From positions 1-10,921 of the forward strand of contig JAGHAG010000055.1 of NCBI GenBank assembly GCA_021161625.1: a stretch of DNA of 10,921 nt, given 5' to 3'. Below are positions 1-5,867 of this stretch, piece after piece. The DNA comes from Elusimicrobiota bacterium (GTDB lineage Bacteria > CG03). A program made the translations under genes and the position numbers. Every line of letters begins with the position of its first letter. Within the stretch, counting starts at the first letter, position 1. The notes beneath the pieces are model-generated. The model was given only the letters and a program-made list of their open reading frames with translations. It was not told the DNA's origin and did not search any database.

Positions 1-8
1 AGCATATT

Positions 9-92
9 TCTATCCACTATCCTCTATCCACTTTCCTCTGTCCTCTGTTCCCTGTCCTCTATCCTCTTTCCACTGTCCACTGTTCACTATAC
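9..92. repeat. Pyrimidine-rich heptad repeat array upstream of rpsM
   Basis: About twelve degenerate 7-base units of the form [A/T]CT[A/T/G]TCC run head to tail (for example TCTATCC, ACTATCC, ACTTTCC, ACTGTCC), with one 8-base and one 6-base unit. The array ends six bases before the perfect Shine-Dalgarno of rpsM, so it occupies the leader between whatever gene precedes (not visible) and rpsM. The same unit recurs at 3250-3302 in this orientation, and in reverse complement at 2825-2852 and 7619-7648. The left edge may extend outside the window. Confidence 0.85.
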
Positions 93-110
93 TAAATAAG
101 GAGGTAATGA

Positions 111-488
111 ATGGCAAGAATATCCGGTATTGAGTTGCCCAGGAACAAAAGAGTTGAAATAGGTTTGACATACATATATGGAATAGGGAGAAGTTCTTCA
201 AACAAAATTTTACAGATGGCGCAGATTTCACCGGATAAAAGAGTGAAAGATTTGACAGATGAAGAGGTTTCCCGTATACAGAAAATTATAAATGAAAATT
301 TTAAGGTTGAAGGAGATTTAAGAAGGGAGGTTCAGGCGAACATCAGGCATTTAATAGAAATTGGTTGTTTCAGAGGAATAAGACACAGAAGAGGGCTTCC
401 TGTAAGAGGCCAGCGGACAAGAACAAATGCAAGAACAAGAAAGGGCAGAAGAAAAACCGTTGGTGCAAAAAAGAAGAAAGAGAAATGA
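111..488 (+). CDS. rpsM: 30S ribosomal protein uS13 (S13)
   Basis: Small-subunit head protein that contacts 16S rRNA, the P-site tRNA and inter-subunit bridges. The 125-residue length is normal for the family. The N-terminus carries the typical GIELPRNKRVEIGLTYIYGI segment (residues 6-25). The C-terminal basic tail contains the signature RGLPVRGQRT at residues 94-103, followed by TRTNARTRKG-type sequence and a lysine-rich end. The start is set by a perfect AAGGAGGT Shine-Dalgarno at 98-105, five bases before ATG. It leads the run rpsM-rpsK-rpsD-rpoA-rplQ, the classical end of the spc/alpha ribosomal cluster. A heptad repeat array fills its leader, and its own promoter or upstream neighbour is not visible. 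Autoregulation by S4, as known in other bacteria, cannot be judged here. Identification is secure. Confidence 0.98.
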   Translation: MARISGIELPRNKRVEIGLTYIYGIGRSSSNKILQMAQISPDKRVKDLTDEEVSRIQKIINENFKVEGDLRREVQANIRHLIEIGCFRGIRHRRGLPVRGQRTRTNARTRKGRRKTVGAKKKKEK

Positions 489-508
489 TAAAATAAAAGG
501 AGTGAAAA

Positions 509-889
509 ATGGCTAAAAAAGCAAGAACCAAAAAAAAGGTTGCTCCTTCAGAAGGAAAAATTTACATATCAGCAACCTACAACAACACAATTGTTACAGC
601 CACAGATAAAAATGGCAATGCAATAATCACCTCTTCAGCCGGTCAGCACGGTTTTAAAGGAACAAAAAAAGGCACTGCCTATGCTTCAGGTGTTGTTGCG
701 GGCTATGTTGCAAGAACGGTTAAAGATATTGGGATGGAAAGAGTTGAGGTTTTGATAAAAGGTCCTGGTGCAGGAAGAGAAACAGCGATAAGAAGTGTTC
801 AGGCTGCGGGATTGAAAATCATTGCTGTAAGAGACATAACCCCGGTTCCACACGATGGTTGCAAGCCAAGAAAAAAGAGAAGGGTTTAA
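509..889 (+). CDS. rpsK: 30S ribosomal protein uS11 (S11)
   Basis: Platform protein of the 30S subunit, binding 16S rRNA near the decoding-site mRNA exit. The 126 residues match the usual length of about 125-130. Family hallmarks are GKIYISATYNNTIVTATDKNGN (residues about 16-37), GFKGTKKGTAYA, the GPGAGRETAIRS loop, and the C-terminal DITPVPHDGCKPRKKRRV, a slight variant of the common PHNGCRPPKRRRV. The start has an AAGGAG site at 497-502, with rpsM ending 20 bases upstream, so the two are co-transcribed. The N-terminus is short and lysine-rich (MAKKARTKKK), as usual in bacteria. No oddities are seen. Confidence 0.98.
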   Translation: MAKKARTKKKVAPSEGKIYISATYNNTIVTATDKNGNAIITSSAGQHGFKGTKKGTAYASGVVAGYVARTVKDIGMERVEVLIKGPGAGRETAIRSVQAAGLKIIAVRDITPVPHDGCKPRKKRRV

Positions 890-904
890 AAGGAGGTTGC
901 TTTG
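890..904 (+). promoter_or_regulatory. Shine-Dalgarno and TTG start of rpsD
   Basis: AAGGAGGT at 890-897 overlaps the last base of the rpsK stop codon (TAA, 887-889) by adjacency only and lies four bases before TTG at 902-904. TTG is followed by codons for AKYTGSKCKIC, the expected S4 N-terminus. No in-frame ATG sits near, so the rare start codon TTG is used behind a perfect ribosome binding site. This is the only non-ATG start in the ribosomal run. Confidence 0.88.
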
Positions 905-1519
905 GCTAAATATACAGGGTCAAAATGTAAAATTTGCCGCAGATACTCTTTAAGGTTGTATTTGAAGGGAGATAAATGTTATTCAGATAAATGTCCTCTG
1001 GCAAAAGAAAAGCCGTCTGCTAAACTGAGAAGACAAATCTCTGAATATGGAAGGCATCTTCTTGAAAAGCAAAAAGTAAAATTCATATTCAATATTACAG
1101 AAAGGCAGATGAGAAAAACTTTTAAGACAGCTTCAAGAAAAAAGGGACTTAAAGGTGAGAATTTTTTGAAAATGCTTATGATGAGGTTAGACCATGTTTT
1201 ATACAAACTTGGCTTTGCCTCATCCCTGATGCAGGCAAGGCAGATTATAAATCACAGGTTTGTAAAGGTAAATGGGCGCATCTGCAACATCCCGTCAAGA
1301 ATTCTTTCTGTTGGAGATGAAATATCTTTAACAGAAAAAGCAAAAAAACTGAAAGCAGTTCAGGAAGCACTCCAACACACAGATATAAGGCCTGTTCCTG
1401 ACTGGCTTAGAAGAAAGAACGGGGAATTTTCCGGTGAAATTGTAAGAGAATTAAATTCAGACGATGTCCTGCAACTTGGTGTTGACAGCCGACTTATTGT
1501 TGAGTTTTATTCCAGATAA
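902..1519 (+). CDS. rpsD: 30S ribosomal protein uS4 (S4), zinc-ribbon form
   Basis: Primary 16S rRNA-binding assembly protein of the 30S body. The 205 residues are the normal length. The N-terminal domain keeps four cysteines, C9, C12, C26 and C31 (C-x2-C-x13-C-x4-C), the zinc-binding C+ form known from Thermus S4; many bacteria have lost these. The central part (EYGRHLLEKQKVKFIFNITE, about 49-68) and the S4 RNA-binding domain (RLDHVLYKLGFASS onward, about 97-160, with INHRFVKVNGR) are typical. The C-terminus ends in LIVEFYSR as usual. Translation begins at TTG with a perfect ribosome binding site. In other bacteria S4 can repress its own operon; no such structure is recognised here. The rpoA ribosome binding site overlaps its stop codon. 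Confidence 0.98.
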   Translation: MAKYTGSKCKICRRYSLRLYLKGDKCYSDKCPLAKEKPSAKLRRQISEYGRHLLEKQKVKFIFNITERQMRKTFKTASRKKGLKGENFLKMLMMRLDHVLYKLGFASSLMQARQIINHRFVKVNGRICNIPSRILSVGDEISLTEKAKKLKAVQEALQHTDIRPVPDWLRRKNGEFSGEIVRELNSDDVLQLGVDSRLIVEFYSR

Positions 1520-1530
1520 GGAGGAAAGAT

Positions 1531-2463
1531 ATGAAAGAATTTATCATTCCAGAAGGATACATCCTTGAGAAAGAAACAGCCACAAAGGAATTCGGCAGAT
1601 TTACCATTTCCCCTTTTGAAAGGGGGTTCGGACACACACTTGGCAATTCTTTGAGAAGAATTCTTCTTTCATCAATTCCGGGGTGTGCTGTAAGTGGTAT
1701 AAAAATTCAGGGTGTCTCTCATGAGTTTACAACGATTTTTGGGGTAAAAGAAGATGTTGCTGAAATTGTCTTAAATTTCAAAAAACTCAATTTCTGGATG
1801 GACACAGATGAAAGAACGGTTTTGATTTTAAAAACAAAGGACAAAGGACCTGTTTATGGCAAGGATATAGAACTTAAAAGCGGTATTACCCTTGCAAATC
1901 CAAATCAGTATCTTTTTACACTAGACAAACCCAAGAAACTTGAAATCCAGATTGAGGTAACAAAAGGAAGGGGTTTTGTTCCTGTTGAAGAGAGGGAAAT
2001 TGAAGAATATGGTTTCATCCCGATAGATGCAGATTATTCGCCAGTAAAAAAAGTCGCCTATTTTGTTGAAAACACCCGTGTTAAAAGAATTACCAACTAT
2101 GACAAACTGATTATGGAAATAACAACAGATGGTTCCATTACACCGGAGGATGCTCTTAAAGAAAGTGCAAGAATTTTAAGAAAGTGTGCAAATGTTTTTG
2201 TCCCGATGGAAGAAAAAGAAGCCGTTGAACAGGAAAAAACAAGCATTGAAGTTCTTGAGGAACCTGTTGAAGTTCTTGGTCTTTCAAACAGAATTCTCAA
2301 CAGTTTAAAGGCACAGAAAATTTTAAAATTAAAGGACCTTTGCAAATACAGTCAGGAAGAACTCAAAACCTTTCCGAATTTCGGAGAAAAATCCCTTGAG
2401 GAATTGAAAAAGGCACTCAAGGATTTTTCAAAGAAAGAAGGAATAGAGGTGAAACTAAAATGA
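1531..2463 (+). CDS. rpoA: DNA-directed RNA polymerase subunit alpha
   Basis: Scaffold subunit whose dimer nucleates core RNA polymerase assembly. The 310 residues fit the usual 310-330. The N-terminal assembly domain (about 10-230) shows the diagnostic FERGFGHTLGNSLRRILLSS block (about 28-47) and the GVKEDVAEIVLNFKKL helix. The C-terminal domain (about 245-305), which binds promoter UP elements and activators, has LSNRILNSLKAQKI and the NFGEKSLEELKKAL helix-hairpin-helix region. The linker between them (about 228-245) is rich in glutamate. ATG at 1531 follows AAGGAGG at 1518-1524, which overlaps the rpsD stop. Its TGA overlaps the rplQ ATG (ATGA), implying translational coupling. Confidence 0.98.
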   Translation: MKEFIIPEGYILEKETATKEFGRFTISPFERGFGHTLGNSLRRILLSSIPGCAVSGIKIQGVSHEFTTIFGVKEDVAEIVLNFKKLNFWMDTDERTVLILKTKDKGPVYGKDIELKSGITLANPNQYLFTLDKPKKLEIQIEVTKGRGFVPVEEREIEEYGFIPIDADYSPVKKVAYFVENTRVKRITNYDKLIMEITTDGSITPEDALKESARILRKCANVFVPMEEKEAVEQEKTSIEVLEEPVEVLGLSNRILNSLKAQKILKLKDLCKYSQEELKTFPNFGEKSLEELKKALKDFSKKEGIEVKLK

Positions 2464-2792
2464 AAAAATTAGGAAGACCCCGTGAGCACAGGTTGAGTTT
2501 GTTAAGAAACCTTGCAACAGAACTTTTCAAACACGAGGCAATTACAACAACGCTTGCAAAGGCAAAGGAACTGCGCCCTTTTTCAGAAAAACTTATCACA
2601 ACAGCCAAAAGAAAGGGCATCACTCCCAAAAGAAGAGTTGCAGTTCACATTAAAGATAGAGATGCTTTTCAGAAACTTTTTTCTGATATAGCACCGAGAT
2701 ACAAAACCCGTCCTGGTGGATACACAAGAATTATAAAATTAGGCAAAAGAGCCGGTGACGGAGCCCAGCTTGCAAGAATAGAACTGGTTTAA
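2460..2792 (+). CDS. rplQ: 50S ribosomal protein bL17 (L17)
   Basis: Bacterial large-subunit protein located near the peptide exit tunnel opening. It has 110 residues against about 115-130 in most bacteria. The N-terminus is a little short: MKKLGRPREHRLSLLRNLATELF replaces the common form that begins MRHRK before the LGR motif. The core is typical: KHEAITTTLAKAKELRPFSEKLITTAKR, a divergent middle, then PRYKTRPGGYTRIIKLGKRAGDGAQLARIELV with the conserved RxGGYTRI motif. Its start overlaps the rpoA stop by ATGA. It closes the alpha operon; a hairpin-type repeat begins four bases after the stop, but no intrinsic terminator with a T-run is visible. Confidence 0.97.
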   Translation: MKKLGRPREHRLSLLRNLATELFKHEAITTTLAKAKELRPFSEKLITTAKRKGITPKRRVAVHIKDRDAFQKLFSDIAPRYKTRPGGYTRIIKLGKRAGDGAQLARIELV

Positions 2793-2795
2793 AAA

Positions 2796-2826
2796 TGTAG
2801 CTCGAGACCCTTGATCTGGCAAAAAG
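2796..2826 (+). repeat. TGTAGCT...AGACCCTTG hairpin repeat, copy 1 (decayed)
   Basis: This 31-base segment matches 7678-7708 at 26 positions. The shared frame is TGTAGCT, then AGACCCTTG, then TCTG and AAAAAG. In the second copy the core is a perfect 7-bp stem with a CTT loop; here two of the seven stem pairs are broken (G-G and C-A), so it looks like a decayed member. It starts four bases after the rplQ stop and runs into a purine heptad array. Two related copies in one 11-kb window suggest a dispersed family. Confidence 0.8.
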
Positions 2827-2852
2827 AGGACAGAGGACAGAGGAAAGAGGAT
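2825..2852. repeat. Purine-rich heptad repeat array downstream of rplQ
   Basis: Four consecutive 7-base units AGAGGAC, AGAGGAC, AGAGGAA, AGAGGAT, followed by a weakly related AGAATGAAAAGTGA. They are the reverse complement of the units in the rpsM and mreB leaders. The array follows a stop codon and the hairpin repeat. Confidence 0.82.
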
Positions 2853-2873
2853 AGAATGAAAAGTGAAGCGAAA

Positions 2874-2895
2874 TTAGGAGATTGGGAGATTAGGG
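2874..2895. repeat. Short octamer repeat
   Basis: Units TTAGGAGA, TTGGGAGA and a partial TTAGGG lie head to tail, a second small tandem motif placed between the purine heptads and the large imperfect palindrome. It is only about 2.75 units long and carries no coding signal. Confidence 0.5.
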
Positions 2896-2897
2896 AA

Positions 2898-3128
2898 AAT
2901 GCAAGATGCAAAAATCAAAATTAAAAATGACAGATTAAAAATGAAAAACTCTAAATCCGAAACTCTAAATTCTAAACAATATCAAAATCCAAATGACCGA
3001 AACAGAAAAAAAGAAAAGGGTTTTGAAAATTTGAATTTTGGTAATTGGGATTTGTTTAGGATTTCGGATTTAGGATTTAGGATTTGATAATATGGATTGT
3101 CATTTTGTATTTTGCAGTTTGAATTTTA
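2898..3128. repeat. Large imperfect inverted repeat (about 230 bases)
   Basis: The left half is A-rich (about 2898-3018) and the right half T-rich (about 3020-3128); they are roughly reverse complements. The best anchor is CTAAATCCGAAA at 2951-2962 against TTTCGGATTTAG at 3062-3073. CTAAACAA near 2972-2979 faces TTGTTTAG at 3052-3059. The outer arms pair an ATGCAAGATGCAAAAATC-type stretch, ending in ATGACA (2926-2931), with TGTCATTTT at 3098-3106 and following bases. The right half contains tandem GGATTTA-type units. Both short open frames in it are low-complexity and have no family features, so this is repeat DNA rather than a gene. Exact arm ends are approximate. Confidence 0.7.
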
Positions 3129-3160
3129 ACCCAGCCCTTTCTAAGGAAAGGGCTGTGGTT
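3128..3160. repeat. Perfect 9-bp hairpin
   Basis: AGCCCTTTC (3133-3141), loop TAAG, GAAAGGGCT (3146-3154), with the outer AACC/GGTT extending the stem past a small bulge. It is followed by AAATTCC rather than a T-run, so it does not read as an intrinsic terminator for + strand transcription. Probably another small dispersed hairpin. Confidence 0.65.
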
Positions 3161-3179
3161 AAATTCCATCGGTACGGAA

Positions 3180-3231
3180 ATTTCAACAAATTTCGTTCCG
3201 ATTTATCGGAACATATTTCAATCAATTTCGT
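3180..3231. repeat. Hairpin flanked by 17-base direct repeats
   Basis: A 17-base motif beginning ATTTCAA and ending CAATTTCGT or AAATTTCGT occurs at 3180-3196 and 3215-3231 with two mismatches. Between and overlapping them lies GTTCCGAT (3195-3202), TT, ATCGGAAC (3205-3212), a perfect 8-bp inverted repeat. No coding signal is present. Confidence 0.6.
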
Positions 3232-3249
3232 GAGCATAGCGAACAAGTT

Positions 3250-3302
3250 TCTATTCACTGTCCACTTTTCACTATTCACTTTTCACTGTTCACTATTCAC
3301 TA
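3250..3302. repeat. Pyrimidine-rich heptad repeat array upstream of mreB
   Basis: Seven units in a row: TCTATTC, ACTGTCC, ACTTTTC, ACTATTC, ACTTTTC, ACTGTTC, ACTATTC, then a partial ACTA. The phase is kept throughout. It ends one base before CAGGAGG (3304-3310), the mreB ribosome binding site, exactly as the array at 9-92 ends just before the rpsM site. The apparent reading frame through it (LFTVHFSLFTFHCSLFT) is an artefact of the repeat. Confidence 0.88.
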
Positions 3303-3314
3303 ACAGGAGGAAAA

Positions 3315-4352
3315 ATGTCAGGATTAAAGGAGTTTATCAATACCCTTTTTACCAATGATTTAGGAATGGATCTTGGAACATCAAATACCCTAGTTTATGT
3401 AAAGGGCAGGGGCATTGTCCTGCAGGAGCCATCAGTGGTTGCAATTGACAGGGATACAAACAAAGTTCTTGCAGTTGGGGTTGAGGCAAAAAGAATGCTT
3501 GGCAGAACCCCTGCAAACATAATTGCCTTGAGACCCCTGAAGAGCGGGGTTATTGCAGATTTTGATGCAACGGAAAAAATGATTTCACATTTCATAAAAA
3601 AAGCAAAAACAGGATTCAGTTTTTTGCGTCCGAGAATTGTCATAGGAGTGCCCTCAGGAATAACACAGGTTGAAAGAAGAGCAGTCAAGGAAGCAGCAGA
3701 GGCATCAGGTGCAAGGGAGGTTTTTTTGATAGAAGAGCCCATGGCAGCAGCAATTGGAAGCGATATGCCTGTGGCAGAGCCCTCAGGTAGAATGATTGTT
3801 GATATCGGCGGCGGCACAACAGAAATGGCTGTAATTTCTCTTGGCGGGATGGTGATTTCCCGTTCTATAAGAGTCGGTGGTGATTCAATGGATGGTGCAA
3901 TTGAAGAGTTTTTTAAAAAGAAATACAATCTTTTAATTGGAGAAGGAACAGCAGAGCAGGTAAAAATTTCAATTGGTTCTGCCTTTCCCCTTGAAGAGGA
4001 GTTGAAAATGAATGTAAAGGGAAGGGACCAGGTTTCAGGTCTACCAAAAACCGTTGAAATCACCTCACAGGCAATCCGTCAGGCTCTTTCAGGAACAATA
4101 AAGCAGATTATTGATGCCATAAAGTCCTGCCTTGAGGAAACCCCTGCTGAACTTTCAAGCGACCTTGTTGAAAACGGCATTGTGCTTGCAGGCGGTGGGG
4201 CACTTTTAAAGGGGCTTCCAAATCTTATTCAGCAGGAAACATCTCTGCCTGTTCGCCTTGCTCCAGACCCTCTTGTCTGTGTGGCACTTGGAGCAGGAAA
4301 ATTTCTTGAAACGTTAGAAGATATCAGAAAGGCGCAAAGGAAATATGAATGA
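3315..4352 (+). CDS. mreB: Rod shape-determining protein MreB (actin homologue)
   Basis: ATP-dependent, membrane-associated bacterial actin that forms short filaments and orients the lateral wall-synthesis complex. The 345 residues are typical (344-347). The amphipathic N-terminus LKEFINTLF can act as membrane anchor. The actin-fold nucleotide signatures are present: phosphate 1 at D19-LGTSNT, phosphate 2 at D163-IGGGTTE, and the adenosine loop LAGGGALLKG at about 291-300. The catalytic-region EEPMAAAIGS is also intact. The start is ATG at 3315 with CAGGAGG four bases upstream, immediately after the heptad array. It heads mreB-mreC-mreD; its last 8 bases overlap the mreC start. An antisense open frame across it is a shadow. 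Confidence 0.98.
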   Translation: MSGLKEFINTLFTNDLGMDLGTSNTLVYVKGRGIVLQEPSVVAIDRDTNKVLAVGVEAKRMLGRTPANIIALRPLKSGVIADFDATEKMISHFIKKAKTGFSFLRPRIVIGVPSGITQVERRAVKEAAEASGAREVFLIEEPMAAAIGSDMPVAEPSGRMIVDIGGGTTEMAVISLGGMVISRSIRVGGDSMDGAIEEFFKKKYNLLIGEGTAEQVKISIGSAFPLEEELKMNVKGRDQVSGLPKTVEITSQAIRQALSGTIKQIIDAIKSCLEETPAELSSDLVENGIVLAGGGALLKGLPNLIQQETSLPVRLAPDPLVCVALGAGKFLETLEDIRKAQRKYE

Positions 4353-5142
4353 CTCCTCAAGAGGGGGGTATCTTTTTGTTATTTATCTGGTTGTTTCATT
4401 TATACTTTCTTTTGTCATACCATCAAGAACAACTTTAAAGTTAAGAAGTTTTGTAAAGTTCATTTATTATTTTCCATATGCAAAGAGTGAAGAGGCAATT
4501 CAAAATCTTGAGAAATTTCCAGGTAAACTCCTCAAAATTGCCAGATGTTTTAAAGAAAATCAAAAATTAAAAAAAGAGATTTCCACTCTTTCTCTGGAAA
4601 AACAGATTTTAAGCACAAGAGTAAAGGAACTTGAGGACATTGTCTTTTTAAAAGATGAAAAATTTTTTGAACCGGGAAATTTTAATGTTACAACTCCCTA
4701 TGGAACCGTTGACTTGAACTCAGGGATTCTTTTAATAAGAGGAGAGTTTAAAGAAGGAAGTCCTGTTGTTGTAAGGGTTTCAGATGACTGGGTTCTTCTC
4801 GGAAAAATTAAAAAGACAAAGGGAGGAATTTCCCAGTGTCTTCTCACATCAAACAAAACTTCTCGTGTGGCAGTGGTTTCTGAAAAAAGAGATTTCTGGG
4901 GGGTTCTTGTGGGATTAAGAGATGGTCTTGCAATGATTGAATTTATATGGCCGTCTGTCGGAGTGGATATTAAAAAAGGAGAAAAAATTTTTACATCTGG
5001 CTGGGATGGAATTTTCCCAGAAGGAATTCTCTGCGGCAGAGTCAGGGATTTTAAGAGAAGCAAGATAGGAGAAATGTGGATTGATGTGACTCTTGGATAC
5101 AATTTAAATTCAATAAAAAATGTTTTTGTGATTGAAAGATGA
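4345..5142 (+). CDS. mreC: Rod shape-determining protein MreC
   Basis: Bitopic elongasome protein whose periplasmic domain binds and activates PBP2. Visible features, in order: a short cytoplasmic tip, one membrane segment (about 9-27), a charged coiled coil (about 60-100, with KENQKLKKEISTLSLEKQIL), and a beta-rich periplasmic domain (about 110-262). That domain carries the family hallmark GEKIFTSGWDGIFPEGI at about 212-228, equivalent to the usual VxTSGxGGxFPxGIPVG. The 265 residues are normal. The start overlaps the end of mreB by 8 bases, with AAAGG as weak ribosome binding site, and its TGA overlaps the mreD ATG. Overall sequence is divergent, but motif and context make the assignment strong. 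Confidence 0.95.
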   Translation: MNDSSRGGYLFVIYLVVSFILSFVIPSRTTLKLRSFVKFIYYFPYAKSEEAIQNLEKFPGKLLKIARCFKENQKLKKEISTLSLEKQILSTRVKELEDIVFLKDEKFFEPGNFNVTTPYGTVDLNSGILLIRGEFKEGSPVVVRVSDDWVLLGKIKKTKGGISQCLLTSNKTSRVAVVSEKRDFWGVLVGLRDGLAMIEFIWPSVGVDIKKGEKIFTSGWDGIFPEGILCGRVRDFKRSKIGEMWIDVTLGYNLNSIKNVFVIER

Positions 5143-5603
5143 CAATCCCTTTTATTCTGCTTTTTTTAGCACCCTATGTTCAGATATTTCTTGTAAACAG
5201 AATCTTTTCCTGGATACCATTTTTCACCCCTTCGATGGTTGTTGCAGCGGTTGTATTTGGAGCATTTAAATTTTCTGCTCCTCTGGCATATACCTTTGCT
5301 TTTTTTATTGGTCTTATAAATTCTTTTTTACTTGTGCATCCTGCTGGTCTGGATTCACTTGTTTATTTGATAGCAGTTTTTTTGCTTTTAAGATTTTCAA
5401 GCAACTTTGATGCAAGTGCTTTTTTTGGAAAATTTATCACAGGTTTTCTGGGAAGTTTTTTTATTTTTCTTTTTTATTATGTTTTGAGTTTTTTTATTCC
5501 ACTTTCAGCACATCCCATTTTTCCTGCAGCAGCCCGAGCAATATCAACGGCATTTTTTGTTGTCTTTCTATTTTTGCTTTTTCCTGAGAAGAAAAGATTT
5601 TAA
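5139..5603 (+). CDS. mreD: Rod shape-determining protein MreD
   Basis: Small integral membrane component of the MreBCD complex. The 154 residues are almost entirely hydrophobic, with five or six predicted membrane segments by eye, consistent with the usual MreD size of about 160. MreD is poorly conserved, so the call rests on topology plus its place after mreC; the PAGLDSLVYLIAVFLLLRF stretch resembles the family's GxSxLxY region. ATG overlaps the mreC stop (ATGA) and has no good ribosome binding site, implying coupled translation. Its TAA stop lies inside the left arm of the inverted-repeat element that fills the gap to mrdA. The C-terminus (LLFPEKKRF) is a plausible cytoplasmic tail. Confidence 0.9.
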   Translation: MTIPFILLFLAPYVQIFLVNRIFSWIPFFTPSMVVAAVVFGAFKFSAPLAYTFAFFIGLINSFLLVHPAGLDSLVYLIAVFLLLRFSSNFDASAFFGKFITGFLGSFFIFLFYYVLSFFIPLSAHPIFPAAARAISTAFFVVFLFLLFPEKKRF

Positions 5604-5620
5604 CCTGCATTATTCATGCA

Positions 5621-5639
5621 CCCCCGATAAAATCGGGGG
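5621..5639. repeat. CCCCCGAT/ATCGGGGG hairpin
   Basis: Perfect 8-bp stem with AAA loop, 17 bases after the mreD stop. It is followed by CCGCCCCGCC, not a T-run, so it is not a standard intrinsic terminator, though it could pause polymerase or protect the upstream mRNA end. Confidence 0.7.
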
Positions 5640-5735
5640 CCGCCCCGCCCTCTATGTATGAGAGAAAAGGTTAAAGCAGTATGAAAATGTTTGAAGAAAG
5701 GTTAAGGTGGGTTAAGATTATACTGCTTAGAGGGT

Positions 5736-5775
5736 GGGGCGGGGTTAACCCCGCCCCTTCTTTACGAAGGGGCGG
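5736..5775. repeat. Overlapping alternative GC-rich hairpins
   Basis: GGGGCGGGG (5736-5744), TTAA, CCCCGCCCC (5749-5757) is a perfect 22-base palindrome. The second arm also belongs to CCGCCCCTTC (5751-5760), loop TTTAC, GAAGGGGCGG (5766-5775), a perfect 10-bp stem. The first arm alternatively pairs with 5640-5654. These three foldings exclude one another. G+C is far above that of the surrounding DNA. Confidence 0.75.
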
Positions 5776-5804
5776 CCCGAAGGGTGAATTATTCACACTT
5801 GCAC

Positions 5805-5832
5805 TTTGCATTTGATTTGCATTTGATATAAT
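5805..5832 (+). promoter_or_regulatory. Putative sigma-70 type promoter for mrdA
   Basis: A consensus -10 TATAAT at 5827-5832 is preceded by TTTGCA (5805-5810, 16-base spacing) or TTGCAT (5806-5811, 15-base spacing). TTGCATTTGA occurs twice in tandem (5806-5815 and 5818-5827), making this stretch A+T-rich inside a GC-rich element. Initiation near 5839 would give a leader of about 29 bases before the mrdA ATG. The -10 box is perfect, the -35 weak. Confidence 0.5.
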
Positions 5833-5867
5833 GACAATAATAAATATGGTGTGAATAATTCAGGTTA

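Noticed and set aside
9..92. CRISPR-like array
   Set aside because: Units are 7 bases, contiguous and degenerate, without spacers, and no cas genes are present.
10..231. Open frame on the - strand at the left end
   Set aside because: It is the complement of the heptad array plus the start of rpsM, with a repetitive EDRGQGTEDRG peptide.
2899..3087. Open frame of 62 codons on the + strand
   Set aside because: It lies wholly in the imperfect palindrome, has repetitive Lys/Asn then FRISDLGFRI-type sequence, no ribosome binding site and no family features.
3083..3095. Possible -10 box (GATAAT/TAATAT) for mreB
   Set aside because: No convincing -35 at the right distance, and the site is inside a T-rich repeat where such matches arise easily.
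3092..3358. Open frame of 88 codons on the + strand before mreB
   Set aside because: It runs through hairpins and the heptad array (LFTVHFSLFTFHCSLFT) and overlaps the mreB start out of frame; a repeat artefact.
3395..4063. 222-codon open frame antisense to mreB
   Set aside because: It mirrors the conserved mreB coding sequence, has no recognisable motifs, and MreB motifs are intact on the other strand.
5621..5639. Intrinsic terminator after mreD
   Set aside because: The stem is perfect, but the following bases are GC-rich and not a T-run.
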